DNA of 51,126 nt. Source: Haemophilus haemolyticus M19501 (GTDB taxonomy: Bacteria > Pseudomonadota > Gammaproteobacteria > Enterobacterales > Pasteurellaceae). Under the pieces are notes generated by a model. That model was not told the origin of the DNA, did not search any database, and saw nothing but the letters and a program-made list of their open reading frames with translations. Position 1 is the stretch's first letter, and each line of letters begins with the position of its first letter. Shown here piece by piece: positions 40,722 through 49,448 of this stretch. The stretch lies in assembly GCF_000222025.1 (NCBI RefSeq), contig NZ_AFQO01000013.1, positions 1 to 51,126 of the forward strand, written 5' to 3'. The translations under genes were made by a program, and so were the position numbers.

Positions 40722-42413
40722 ATGGGATTATCGCCTAGCATGTACAAAGATGTTGGAGATTTTTCGCCACTCAGTACCGATGTCATTATTATCGGTGGTG
40801 GTGCAACGGGTGCAGGTATTGCGCGTGACTGTGCACTTCGTGGCATTGATTGTATTTTATTGGAACGCCGAGACATCGCAACGGGTGCTACAGGACGCAA
40901 CCACGGATTATTACACAGTGGTGCACGTTATGCAGTGAACGACCAAGAATCTGCTGAAGAATGTATTAAAGAAAACCGCATTTTGCGTAAAATTGCGCGT
41001 CATTGCGTAGATGAAACGGAAGGCTTATTTATCACCTTGCCTGAAGATTCTCTCGACTATCAAAAAACCTTCCTTGAGAGTTGTGCAAAATCTGGAATTG
41101 ATGCGCAAGCCATTGATCCTGACTTAGCTAAAATTATGGAGCCTTCTGTAAATCCAGATTTAGTAGGCGCTGTTGTTGTGCCAGATGGTTCGATTGACCC
41201 ATTCCGCTTAACTGCCTCTAATATGATGGATGCGACAGAAAATGGCGCAAAAATGTTCACTTATTGCGAAGTAAAAAATTTGATTCGTGAGGGTGGAAAA
41301 GTGATTGGTGTGAATGTGTACGATCATAAAAATCGTAGAGAACGCCAATTTTTTGCACCGCTTGTTGTGAATGCCGGTGGTATTTGGGGACAAGGGATTG
41401 CAGAATATGCCGATCTCAAAATCAAAATGTTCCCAGCGAAAGGTGCATTGCTCGTAATGGGCCATCGTATTAATAAACTTGTAATTAACCGCTGTCGTAA
41501 ACCAGCTGATGCGGATATTCTTGTTCCAGGCGACACAATTTGTGTTATTGGTACAACGTCAAGTCGTGTTCCTTATGATCAAATCGATAACATGCAAGTT
41601 ACGCCAGAAGAAGTGGATATTCTTTTCCGTGAAGGTGAAAAACTTGCACCTAGCTTGCGTCATACTCGCGTATTACGTGCTTATGCTGGGGTGCGCCCGT
41701 TAGTTGCAAGCGATGATGATCCATCTGGTCGTAATGTGAGTCGTGGTATTGTGCTACTTGACCACGCAGAACGCGATGGTTTAGACGGCTTTATTACAAT
41801 CACTGGCGGTAAGTTAATGACTTATCGTTTAATGGCTGAATGGGCGACCGACCTTGTTTGTAAAAAACTCAATAAAACGGCTCGTTGTGTGACTGCGGAA
41901 CAACCTTTGCCAGGCTCTACTGAAAGCCGTCAAGAGACCAACCAAAAAGTTATTTCATTACCAAGTACTATTCGTTATTCTGCTGTGTATCGTCATGGTT
42001 CACGCGCGACTCGTTTGCTTGAAAAAGAACGTTTAGATCGTTCAATGGTTTGTGAATGTGAAGCGGTGACGGCGGGAGAAGTTCGTTATGCAATTGATGA
42101 ACTGGGTGTAAATAACATTGTGGATTTACGTCGCCGTACACGTGTTGGTATGGGAACTTGCCAAGCTGAGCTTTGTGCATGTCGTGCTGCAGGTTTAATG
42201 AACCGTTTTGAAGTGGCAACACCAACTCAATCAACCACTCAACTTTCTGCCTTTATGGAAGAACGCTGGCGCGGTATTGAGCCGATTGCTTGGGGTGAAG
42301 CTATTCGCGAAGCCGAATTTACATCTTGGATGTATGGTAGCGTATTAGGTTTAAATGATGTGAAACCGCTTGATGAACAAGCACAACAAGGGACGGATAG
42401 CAATGAATTTTGA
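40722..42413 (+). CDS. glpA: anaerobic glycerol-3-phosphate dehydrogenase subunit A
   Basis: GlpA (563 residues) is the FAD-containing catalytic subunit that oxidises glycerol-3-phosphate to dihydroxyacetone phosphate in anaerobic respiration. The FAD site is [21 protein letters not shown] (about residues 19-39, given here as a whole motif of the Rossmann loop in part). A C-terminal Cys-rich BFD-like domain ([15 protein letters not shown] and [13 protein letters not shown], about residues 440-495) binds a [2Fe-2S] cluster. I start at ATG 40722 with GGGGG just upstream; a TTG at 40710 is in frame but lacks a ribosome-binding site. The 3' end overlaps glpB by 11 nt. Confidence 0.97.
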   Translation: MGLSPSMYKDVGDFSPLSTDVIIIGGGATGAGIARDCALRGIDCILLERRDIATGATGRNHGLLHSGARYAVNDQESAEECIKENRILRKIARHCVDETEGLFITLPEDSLDYQKTFLESCAKSGIDAQAIDPDLAKIMEPSVNPDLVGAVVVPDGSIDPFRLTASNMMDATENGAKMFTYCEVKNLIREGGKVIGVNVYDHKNRRERQFFAPLVVNAGGIWGQGIAEYADLKIKMFPAKGALLVMGHRINKLVINRCRKPADADILVPGDTICVIGTTSSRVPYDQIDNMQVTPEEVDILFREGEKLAPSLRHTRVLRAYAGVRPLVASDDDPSGRNVSRGIVLLDHAERDGLDGFITITGGKLMTYRLMAEWATDLVCKKLNKTARCVTAEQPLPGSTESRQETNQKVISLPSTIRYSAVYRHGSRATRLLEKERLDRSMVCECEAVTAGEVRYAIDELGVNNIVDLRRRTRVGMGTCQAELCACRAAGLMNRFEVATPTQSTTQLSAFMEERWRGIEPIAWGEAIREAEFTSWMYGSVLGLNDVKPLDEQAQQGTDSNEF

Positions 42414-43701
42414 TGTAGCCATTATTGGCGGTGGTTTAGCGGGTTTAACCTGTGGCATCGCCCTTCAACAACGCGGCAAACGTTGCGTGATTATCAACAA
42501 CGGTCAAGCAGCCATTGATTTCGCATCCGGCTCTTTAGATTTATTAAGCCGTATGCCATCAACCCAAAATGGAGAAGGTCGCGCGGTAGAAAATTTAAAA
42601 GAAAATATCACCGCACTTCGTAATGAATTACCAGCTCACCCTTATAGTTTATTGGGTGCTGATAAAGTGCTTGCTAAAGCACAAGATTTTGAACGTTTAG
42701 CCAATGAATTAAATCTTGATTTAATTGGTTCTACGGAAAAGAACCATTGGCGTGTAACAGGATTAGGCAGTTTACGTGGTGCGTGGCTTTCACCAAATAG
42801 CGTGCCAACTGTACAAGGCAATGAACGTTTTCCGCATAAACGTATTGCGGTGCTTGGTATCGAAGGTTATCACGATTTTCAACCGCAACTTTTAGCGGCG
42901 AATTTGGTGTTAAATCCACAATTTGAGCATTGTGAGATTACCAGTGGTTTCTTAAATATTCCGCAATTAGACGAGCTTCGCAAAAATGCGCGTGAGTTCC
43001 GTAGCGTAAACATCTCTCAACTTCTAGAGCACAAACTTGCATTCAATGATCTCGTTAAAGAAATTATTGAATCAGCACAAGGTGCAGAAGCCGTATTTTT
43101 ACCAGCTTGTTTTGGTTTAGAAAACCAAGAATTTATGACCGCACTTCGTGATGCAACTAAACTCGCATTATTTGAATTACCAACATTGCCACCATCATTA
43201 CTCGGTATGCGTCAACGTATTCAATTACGCCGTAAATTTGAATCCCTTGGCGGTTTAATGATTAACGGTGATAGTGCATTGAGTGCAACATTTGAAGGAA
43301 ATCAAGTGCGTTGTATTAATACTCGCTTGCTCGAAGATGAAGAAATCAGCGCAGATAATTTCGTACTAGCTTCAGGAAGTTTCTTCAGCAAAGGGCTTAT
43401 TTCCGAATTTGATAAAATTTATGAGCCAGTTTTTGAATCCGATATTATCGGTGTTGAAGGGTTTAACGATAAAGATCGCTTCACTTGGACTGCTCATCGT
43501 TTTGCTCATCCACAACCTTATCAATCTGCTGGTGTGGCAATTAATGCTCAATGCCAAGTACAAAAGAGCGGTCAATATTTAACGAACTTATATGCTGTCG
43601 GTAATGTGATTGGTGGTTTTAATGCGCTTGAGCTTGGTTGTGGTTCGGGTGTCGCAGTTGTAACTGCCTTGGCGGTTGCTGATGAAATCTTGGCGAAATA
43701 G
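42403..43701 (+). CDS. glpB: anaerobic glycerol-3-phosphate dehydrogenase subunit B
   Basis: GlpB (432 residues) is the flavoprotein subunit that passes electrons from GlpA to GlpC. The N-terminal nucleotide site is [19 protein letters not shown] (about residues 3-21), and the C-terminal [19 protein letters not shown] closes the FAD fold. The start at 42403 makes an 11-nt overlap with glpA; longer upstream starts are inside glpA. Length is close to E. coli GlpB (419). Confidence 0.96.
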   Translation: MNFDVAIIGGGLAGLTCGIALQQRGKRCVIINNGQAAIDFASGSLDLLSRMPSTQNGEGRAVENLKENITALRNELPAHPYSLLGADKVLAKAQDFERLANELNLDLIGSTEKNHWRVTGLGSLRGAWLSPNSVPTVQGNERFPHKRIAVLGIEGYHDFQPQLLAANLVLNPQFEHCEITSGFLNIPQLDELRKNAREFRSVNISQLLEHKLAFNDLVKEIIESAQGAEAVFLPACFGLENQEFMTALRDATKLALFELPTLPPSLLGMRQRIQLRRKFESLGGLMINGDSALSATFEGNQVRCINTRLLEDEEISADNFVLASGSFFSKGLISEFDKIYEPVFESDIIGVEGFNDKDRFTWTAHRFAHPQPYQSAGVAINAQCQVQKSGQYLTNLYAVGNVIGGFNALELGCGSGVAVVTALAVADEILAK

Positions 43702-43711
43702 GGGGAATAAT

Positions 43712-44992
43712 ATGGATAATAATATTCAACGACTCATTGATAGTGCAAAACAATCCCTTAATTCACCTGAAAGCCATAAATATATCGACGAAAGTTTTGA
43801 AAGCTGTATTAAATGTACGGCTTGTACCGCTGTTTGTCCAGTTTCACGCAACAACCCGCTTTATCCTGGACCAAAACAATCTGGCCCAGATGGTGAGCGT
43901 TTACGCTTAAAATCAGCAGAACTTTACGATGAAGCGCTTAAATATTGTACTAACTGTAAACGCTGTGAAGTGGCTTGCCCATCTGATGTGAAAATCGGTG
44001 ATTTAATTGTGCGTGCGCGTAATAACCACTTAGCACAGTCTAAAAAACCGTTAATGAATAAATTGCGTGATGCTATTTTAAGTAACACGGATGTAATGGG
44101 GAAAATTAATACGCCATTAGCGCCGATTGTAAACACCATCACAAGCCTAAAAGCGACCAAATTTATGTTGGAAAAAACGCTTAAAATTAGTAAAGAACGT
44201 ACTTTACCTAAATATGCGTTTGGCACGTTCCGTAGCTGGTATATGAAAAATGCGTTACAAGACCAACAAAAATTTGAGCGTAAAGTCGCGTATTATCATG
44301 GTTGTTATGTGAACTATAATAATCCACAGCTTGGTAAAGAATTCCTCAAAGTGTTCAATGCGATGAACATTGGGGTGATGCTATTAGAAAAAGAAAAATG
44401 CTGTGGTTTACCATTAATGGTGAACGGTTTCCCTGAACGTGCCCGTAATATCGCACAGTTCAATACCGATTACATTGGAAAAATGGTAGATGAAAATGGA
44501 CTAGACGTGATCAGTGAAGCATCAAGTTGTTCACTTAATCTGCGTGATGAATACCATCATATTTTAGGCATCGACAATGCTAAAGTGCGTCCGCATATTC
44601 ATATGGTGACACCGTTCCTATACCAACTTTTCAAAGAAGGTAAAACATTACCGTTGAAACCACTCAAACTTCGAGTGGCTTATCACACCGCTTGTCACGT
44701 AGATAAAGCAGGTTGGGCACCTTATACTTTAGAAGTGTTGAAAAAAATTCCTGGTTTAGAAATCATCATGTTACCTAGCCAATGCTGTGGTATTGCTGGG
44801 ACTTACGGTTTTAAATCAGAAAACTATGAAGTTTCACAATCTATTGGTAAAAACCTATTCGATAATATTAACGAAGGTGGGTTTGATTACGTCATATCGG
44901 AATGCCAAACCTGTAAATGGCAAATTGATATGTCATCCAATGTGACCTGTATTCACCCATTAACCTTACTCTGTATGTCGATGGATGCTTAA
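43712..44992 (+). CDS. glpC: anaerobic glycerol-3-phosphate dehydrogenase subunit C
   Basis: GlpC (426 residues) anchors the enzyme to the inner membrane and hands electrons to quinone. Two [4Fe-4S] motifs lie near the N-terminus (CIKCTACTAVCPV and CTNCKRCEVACPSDV, about residues 28-92). Two CCG domains follow (KEKCCGLP near 228, PSQCCGIAG near 358), as in HdrB/GlpC proteins. The start ATG at 43712 is preceded by GGGGGAATAAT; longer in-frame starts at 43676 lie inside glpB. It is the last gene of glpABC, closed by two hairpins. Confidence 0.96.
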   Translation: MDNNIQRLIDSAKQSLNSPESHKYIDESFESCIKCTACTAVCPVSRNNPLYPGPKQSGPDGERLRLKSAELYDEALKYCTNCKRCEVACPSDVKIGDLIVRARNNHLAQSKKPLMNKLRDAILSNTDVMGKINTPLAPIVNTITSLKATKFMLEKTLKISKERTLPKYAFGTFRSWYMKNALQDQQKFERKVAYYHGCYVNYNNPQLGKEFLKVFNAMNIGVMLLEKEKCCGLPLMVNGFPERARNIAQFNTDYIGKMVDENGLDVISEASSCSLNLRDEYHHILGIDNAKVRPHIHMVTPFLYQLFKEGKTLPLKPLKLRVAYHTACHVDKAGWAPYTLEVLKKIPGLEIIMLPSQCCGIAGTYGFKSENYEVSQSIGKNLFDNINEGGFDYVISECQTCKWQIDMSSNVTCIHPLTLLCMSMDA

Positions 44993-45001
44993 AAATAAGA
45001 A

Positions 45002-45033
45002 AAATGCACTTTGTAATGAAAGTGCATTTTTTA
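45002..45033 (+). terminator. terminator 1 after glpC
   Basis: AAATGCACTTT pairs with GAAAGTGCATTT, followed by a T-run. Confidence 0.85.
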
Positions 45034-45043
45034 TAAGTAGAAA

Positions 45044-45073
45044 AAAGTGCGGTAAATTTTTTACCGCACTTTT
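45044..45073. terminator. uptake-signal terminator 2 after glpC
   Basis: AAGTGCGGT (45045-45053) and ACCGCACTT (45063-45071) form a second hairpin with A- and T-runs. Confidence 0.82.
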
Positions 45074-45122
45074 GGTTTTAATGAGAGTTAAAACTCAATT
45101 TGAAGAGATGCTCTCTAAATTC

Positions 45123-45136
45123 TTGATCTAGATCAA
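45123..45136. promoter_or_regulatory. perfect FNR box upstream of the TonB receptor
   Basis: TTGATCTAGATCAA is an exact match to TTGAT-N4-ATCAA. A -10-like TACTAT (45158-45163) lies about 31 bp downstream of its centre, close to class II spacing for FNR-activated promoters. It ends about 85 nt before the receptor start codon. Confidence 0.72.
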
Positions 45137-45155
45137 AATAAAAATAATTCTCAAA
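45137..45155 (+). promoter_or_regulatory. weak candidate Fur box
   Basis: This 19-bp AT-rich segment matches about 11 of 19 positions of the enterobacterial Fur consensus, directly next to the FNR box. In AT-rich DNA such a score is easily reached by chance, so this is only a hint that iron also controls the receptor. Confidence 0.25.
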
Positions 45156-45220
45156 AATACTATTCAAAAATAAATTTATTTTTTATAATCCACCTGTTTA
45201 TTAACTTGAGGAAATCATAA

Positions 45221-47575
45221 ATGAAACAACATAAATTAACCCCTTATGCTCTGTTGCTGATTACTGCAGGCATGTCTGTTACGAGTTATGCTTTGGCTGA
45301 GGAGCAATTGTCTGAAATTAAGGTTACGGATGAAATGAGTAGTACAACTCATACACAAGCTCAACCGGCTGTGATTCATAAAAATGTAAGAGCTATTCGT
45401 GAAGAAATGATTCGTGATACACGAGATCTTGTACGTTATACAACAGATGTTGGTATAAGTGATAATGGTCGCCATTTAAAAGGCTTTGCTATGCGTGGTG
45501 TAGAAGGTAATCGCGTTGGTACTAGTATTGATGGTGTTTCTATTCCTGATTTTGAAGAAAACTCTCTTTATGCTCGTTATGGTAACTTTAATAGCTCTCG
45601 TTTGACTATTGATCCTGAGTTAGTACGTGGAATTGATGTTGTTCGTGGTTCTAGTTCTTTTAACTCTGGTAGTGGGTATTTAGGTGGTGGAGTAAATTAT
45701 CATACTTTAGAAGCTATTGATTTAGTAAAACCTGAAAATAAGTTTGGTGGGTTATTAAAAAGCGGTTATTCCAGTAAAAACCGAGAATGGATTTATACAT
45801 CAGGTCTAGGTTATAAAGATGGAAAATGGGAAGCTGCATTACTTTATTCTCAACGTCGTGGTCATGAAATGAAAAGTAATGGTAAGGGCGGACTAGATAC
45901 TTATGGTAATTCACGTGGTATTCCAGACCCATCTCAACATACTAATCATAGTTATTTAGCTAAAATATCCTATTTACTAAATGATACTCATAAATTTAGT
46001 GCATCATTAAATGGACAAATAAATAAAAATAATACAGATGAGAAATCTTATAATTTACTAGAGAGCAATTGGCGTGAAACTAGTGATTTGGGAAAACGTC
46101 AAATGGTTAATTTAGCCTATGAATATTTTCCTCAAGGAGGGGGAATTAGCTATTTTCGTACAGATTATGATTGGCAAAAAACAGATGTTGGGGCTATAAA
46201 TTACAAAGGTTCATACGAACGTAACAATACTACATTTCTACCTGATTTTAATAAAAAAGTATTAGACAACATTTATGATCGTCTTATGCAAACTGACTTC
46301 AATCGAATTTCTTTTAGATTGGATAGTAAGGAATTTGATAGTGATATTGGTATTCATAAATTTTCATTAAAGGTAGGAACATCTCGCCATAATTTTAGAA
46401 ATATAAATATAGATAGACACGATGTTACTACTTCCCAAATTGATCGTAATACAATACAAAGACCAATAAGAACTAATCATACTTATATTTCTTTGCTTGA
46501 TTCAATAACTTGGAATAATACTTTTAGCTCTGATGTAGGAATACGTTATGATCGCTACAAACTCAAACCTCAAGCTTTAAATGCAAGATGTATTTCATGC
46601 ACTAGTGATATTGATGAGGCAAGTTTTAATGGTTTAAGTGGGTTTGTGGGATTAAGTACGAATTTAACTGAAATATGGAAATTAGGATATACATTATCGA
46701 GTGGTTTTAGAGTTCCGAATGCTTCAGAAATTTATTTCACTTACGAACATCCAGCGGGAAACTGGCTGGCTAATCCAAATTTAAAATCGGAAAAAAGCTT
46801 AACGCATAATATTTTATTAGAAGGAAAAGGGGAGTTAGGCAAACTGAGTGTTAATTTATATTACACCAAATATAGAAATTTCTTGTTTGATGAAACAACG
46901 GTTGGTACTGATAATCATACCTTGTTTACTCAACAAGTAAATAAAGATAACGCTCATATTTCTGGAATTGAAATTAATGGACACCTCAATTTGCATCAAT
47001 TAGCCTCATCTATTCCAAATGGATTCAAGTTTATGGGGGGATTAGGATATTCAAAAGGTAAAGTATCGGGAGAAACTAGTTTATTATCTATTCAACCATT
47101 AAAAGCAATTTTGGGGCTAGATTATGAAGATCCTAATGGAAAATGGGGAATATTCAGTCGTTTAACTTATTTAAGTGGTAAAAAAGGGAAGGATGCAAAG
47201 GTTTTAAAAGATGATTTTCGTTGTACTGTTCCAGTTGTTCCTAATCCAAATTACAACGAAGATAGTAGTTGGTATGAACCCGAAACAATATGTCCAACTT
47301 ACAGAAAAACTTATTTAGATAGTATTGAATTTCCTTATTTAAATAAACGAGCAATGATTTTTGATTTATACGGCTATCTAAATGTAACAAAAGATATAAC
47401 ATTAAGAGCTGGCGTATATAATGTGTTTAACCGTCGTTATCATACTTGGGATTCATTAAGAGGTATCCCATTAGTTGGAGCTACAACTAACACAGTTGAT
47501 TCACAAGGAAAAGGTCTTCAACGTTTCTATGCTCCAGGCCGTAACTTCGCAGCCTCTGTAGAAATTAGATTCTAA
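45221..47575 (+). CDS. TonB-dependent outer-membrane receptor, haemoglobin/transferrin/lactoferrin family
   Basis: This 784-residue protein has a signal peptide (residues 1-26, cleaved after SYALA), a TonB box-like LSEIKVTD (about 30-37), a plug domain (about 55-175: GFAMRGVEGNRVGTSIDGV, VVRGSSSFNSGSGYLGGG) and a C-terminal 22-strand barrel ending in Phe (AASVEIRF). The segments SGFRVPNASEIYFTYEHP and NPNLKSEKSLTHNI are typical of haemoglobin and transferrin receptors (HmbR/HgbA/HemR type). Cys pairs (CISC, and two Cys near 670-690) probably close surface loops. No CCAA repeat is present, so it is not one of the phase-variable Hgp proteins. The ligand is not proven. It has a GAGGAAATC ribosome-binding site. 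Confidence 0.88.
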   Translation: MKQHKLTPYALLLITAGMSVTSYALAEEQLSEIKVTDEMSSTTHTQAQPAVIHKNVRAIREEMIRDTRDLVRYTTDVGISDNGRHLKGFAMRGVEGNRVGTSIDGVSIPDFEENSLYARYGNFNSSRLTIDPELVRGIDVVRGSSSFNSGSGYLGGGVNYHTLEAIDLVKPENKFGGLLKSGYSSKNREWIYTSGLGYKDGKWEAALLYSQRRGHEMKSNGKGGLDTYGNSRGIPDPSQHTNHSYLAKISYLLNDTHKFSASLNGQINKNNTDEKSYNLLESNWRETSDLGKRQMVNLAYEYFPQGGGISYFRTDYDWQKTDVGAINYKGSYERNNTTFLPDFNKKVLDNIYDRLMQTDFNRISFRLDSKEFDSDIGIHKFSLKVGTSRHNFRNINIDRHDVTTSQIDRNTIQRPIRTNHTYISLLDSITWNNTFSSDVGIRYDRYKLKPQALNARCISCTSDIDEASFNGLSGFVGLSTNLTEIWKLGYTLSSGFRVPNASEIYFTYEHPAGNWLANPNLKSEKSLTHNILLEGKGELGKLSVNLYYTKYRNFLFDETTVGTDNHTLFTQQVNKDNAHISGIEINGHLNLHQLASSIPNGFKFMGGLGYSKGKVSGETSLLSIQPLKAILGLDYEDPNGKWGIFSRLTYLSGKKGKDAKVLKDDFRCTVPVVPNPNYNEDSSWYEPETICPTYRKTYLDSIEFPYLNKRAMIFDLYGYLNVTKDITLRAGVYNVFNRRYHTWDSLRGIPLVGATTNTVDSQGKGLQRFYAPGRNFAASVEIRF

Positions 47576-47582
47576 TTAATTT

Positions 47583-47649
47583 GTAGGGTGGGCTTTAGCC
47601 CACCAAAATATCTCACGATTATTTGTTGGTGGGCTGAAGCCCACCCTAC
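47583..47649. repeat. nested palindromic element (REP-like)
   Basis: Two 24-bp arms (47583-47606 and 47626-47649) are inverted copies with one mismatch. Each arm is itself a hairpin, GGTGGGCT-TT-AGCCCACC. The GC content is much higher than its surroundings. Similar GGTGGGC-AGCCCACC units occur as REP-like elements in various bacteria. It lies between the TonB receptor and the ABC genes. Confidence 0.7.
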
Positions 47650-47652
47650 ACT

Positions 47653-47684
47653 AAGTACGCATAATTCTATGCGTACTTCTTTTT
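47653..47684 (+). terminator. terminator before the ABC transporter genes
   Basis: AAGTACGCAT and ATGCGTACTT form a perfect 10-bp stem around AATTCT, followed by CTTTTTATTTT. It should isolate the receptor transcript from the ABC pair. Confidence 0.88.
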
Positions 47685-47702
47685 ATTTTAGGAGCAATCA
47701 TT

Positions 47703-49448
47703 ATGATGATAGATAAACGCCTAATTAACACTGTGGCTGACAGCAAAAAATGGATTGGCGTCACGGTGTTGTGGAATTGGGTGGCGCTAGTTGGCGGGAT
47801 TATTAGTGCCGTCGTGTTTTCTTATATTTTACAAGCCGCTTATTTTAAAGAGTTGACGATGTCAAGTGCGGTGGGTTTAGGTGTGATTTTAATTGCGGCA
47901 TTGGCATTACGTGCTTTTGCGGGTAAAAAATCGGTGCAGGCGTCTTATTTTGCCAGCACAAAAGTGAAGCATGAATTGCGTAGCCTTATTTATCGTAAAT
48001 TGGCTTCTATGCCGCTTAACCAAGTGAATCAACAATCCACCTCAAGCATTATCCAAGTGGCATCAGAAGGTGTGGAACAGCTTGAAATCTACTTTGGGCG
48101 TTATTTGCCGCAGCTTTTTTATAGCTTGCTTGCTCCACTTACACTCTTTGCTTTCCTGATCTTTTTCAGCTTTAAAACAGCCATTATTTTATTAATTTGC
48201 GTGCCACTTATTCCAATGTCGATTATTGCGGTAAATAAAATCGCTAAAAAACTTTTGGCAAAATATTGGTCGATTTATGTGGGATTAGGCAGCAGCTTTT
48301 TAGATAACTTACAAGGTTTAATTACGCTAAAAATCTATCAAGATGATGCTTACAAAGCGAAAGCAATGGATGAAGAAGCAGAGCATTTCCGCAAAATTAC
48401 CATGAAAGTGCTTACCATGCAGCTTAACTCGGTATCACTGATGGATTTACTTGCTTACGGCGGCGCGGCAATCGGGATTTTAACCGCATTATTGCAATTC
48501 CAAGATGCACAACTCAGCGTGTTAGGCGTGATTTTATTTATTCTCCTTTCCTCCGAGTTTTTTATTCCGCTTCGTTTGCTTGGTTCATTCTTCCATGTGG
48601 CGATGAATGGTAAAGCGGCTTCAGATAAGATCTTCACATTACTTGATACACCTGTGGAAACCCAACAAAGTGCGGTAAATTTTGAAGCCAAAAATAACGT
48701 TCAAGTGGAAATTAAAGATCTACATTTTGCGTATTCTGCAGAAAAACCGGCAATTCAAGGTTTAACTTTAACGATTCAACCAAACCAACTTTCGGTGTTT
48801 GTGGGTAAAAGTGGTTGCGGTAAATCAACCTTAGTTTCGTTGTTGATGGGCTTTAATAAAGCGCAACAAGGTGAGATTTTGTTTAATGGACAAAACGCCT
48901 CTGAAATAGACCGCACTTCTTTCTATCAAAAAGTATCCTTGGTGAGCCATAGTAGCTACGTGTTTAAAGGCTCGCTGCGTGAAAATATGACAATGGCGAA
49001 AATTGATGCCACAGACGAGCAAATTTATGCGTGTTTAGAACAAGTGAATCTTGCCCAATTTGTACGCGAAAATGGCGGCTTAGATATGCAATTATTAAGC
49101 CGTGGCGCAAATTTATCGGGCGGTCAAATTCAACGTTTAGCCTTAGCGCGTGCTTTATTACACAATGCCGAGCTTTATATTTTTGATGAAGCGACCAGTA
49201 ACATTGATGTGGAAAGCGAAGAAATTATTTTGCAGTTCATTCAACAATTTAAACAACAAAAAACCATTGTGATGATTTCTCACCGCTTGGCAAATGCGGT
49301 AAATGCCGACTGTATTAACGTACTTGACCAAGGTAAATTGATTGAGCAAGGCACACACGAAAGCTTAATGGCAAAACAAGGTGCGTATGCTGAAATGTTC
49401 CAACAACAAAAAGATTTAGAACAAATTAGAGAGGTGGCAAATGCGTAA
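47703..49448 (+). CDS. CydD-like ABC transporter, permease-ATPase half 1
   Basis: This 581-residue half-transporter of the exporter fold has six membrane helices (about residues 15-310, including EIYFGRYLPQLFYSLLAPLTL) fused to an ATP-binding domain. The Walker A motif GKSGCGKST is near residue 363. LSGGQIQRLALARALL (near 472) is the signature, and IFDEATSNID is Walker B. It forms a heterodimer with the next gene (8-bp overlap). It resembles CydD, the thiol (cysteine/glutathione) exporter subunit needed for cytochrome bd assembly, but the exporter-fold siderophore importers (YbtP/IrtA type) are alternatives given the nearby TonB receptor. The ribosome-binding site is AGGAGC. Confidence 0.8.
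   Translation: MMIDKRLINTVADSKKWIGVTVLWNWVALVGGIISAVVFSYILQAAYFKELTMSSAVGLGVILIAALALRAFAGKKSVQASYFASTKVKHELRSLIYRKLASMPLNQVNQQSTSSIIQVASEGVEQLEIYFGRYLPQLFYSLLAPLTLFAFLIFFSFKTAIILLICVPLIPMSIIAVNKIAKKLLAKYWSIYVGLGSSFLDNLQGLITLKIYQDDAYKAKAMDEEAEHFRKITMKVLTMQLNSVSLMDLLAYGGAAIGILTALLQFQDAQLSVLGVILFILLSSEFFIPLRLLGSFFHVAMNGKAASDKIFTLLDTPVETQQSAVNFEAKNNVQVEIKDLHFAYSAEKPAIQGLTLTIQPNQLSVFVGKSGCGKSTLVSLLMGFNKAQQGEILFNGQNASEIDRTSFYQKVSLVSHSSYVFKGSLRENMTMAKIDATDEQIYACLEQVNLAQFVRENGGLDMQLLSRGANLSGGQIQRLALARALLHNAELYIFDEATSNIDVESEEIILQFIQQFKQQKTIVMISHRLANAVNADCINVLDQGKLIEQGTHESLMAKQGAYAEMFQQQKDLEQIREVANA

Noticed and set aside
40546..40938. 130-residue reading frame overlapping the glpA promoter
   Set aside because: It covers the CRP sites and promoter and continues out of frame into glpA, with no ribosome-binding site or family resemblance.
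45221..47575. TonB receptor as a phase-variable Hgp protein
   Set aside because: No CCAA tetranucleotide tract was seen near the start, and the reading frame is open throughout.
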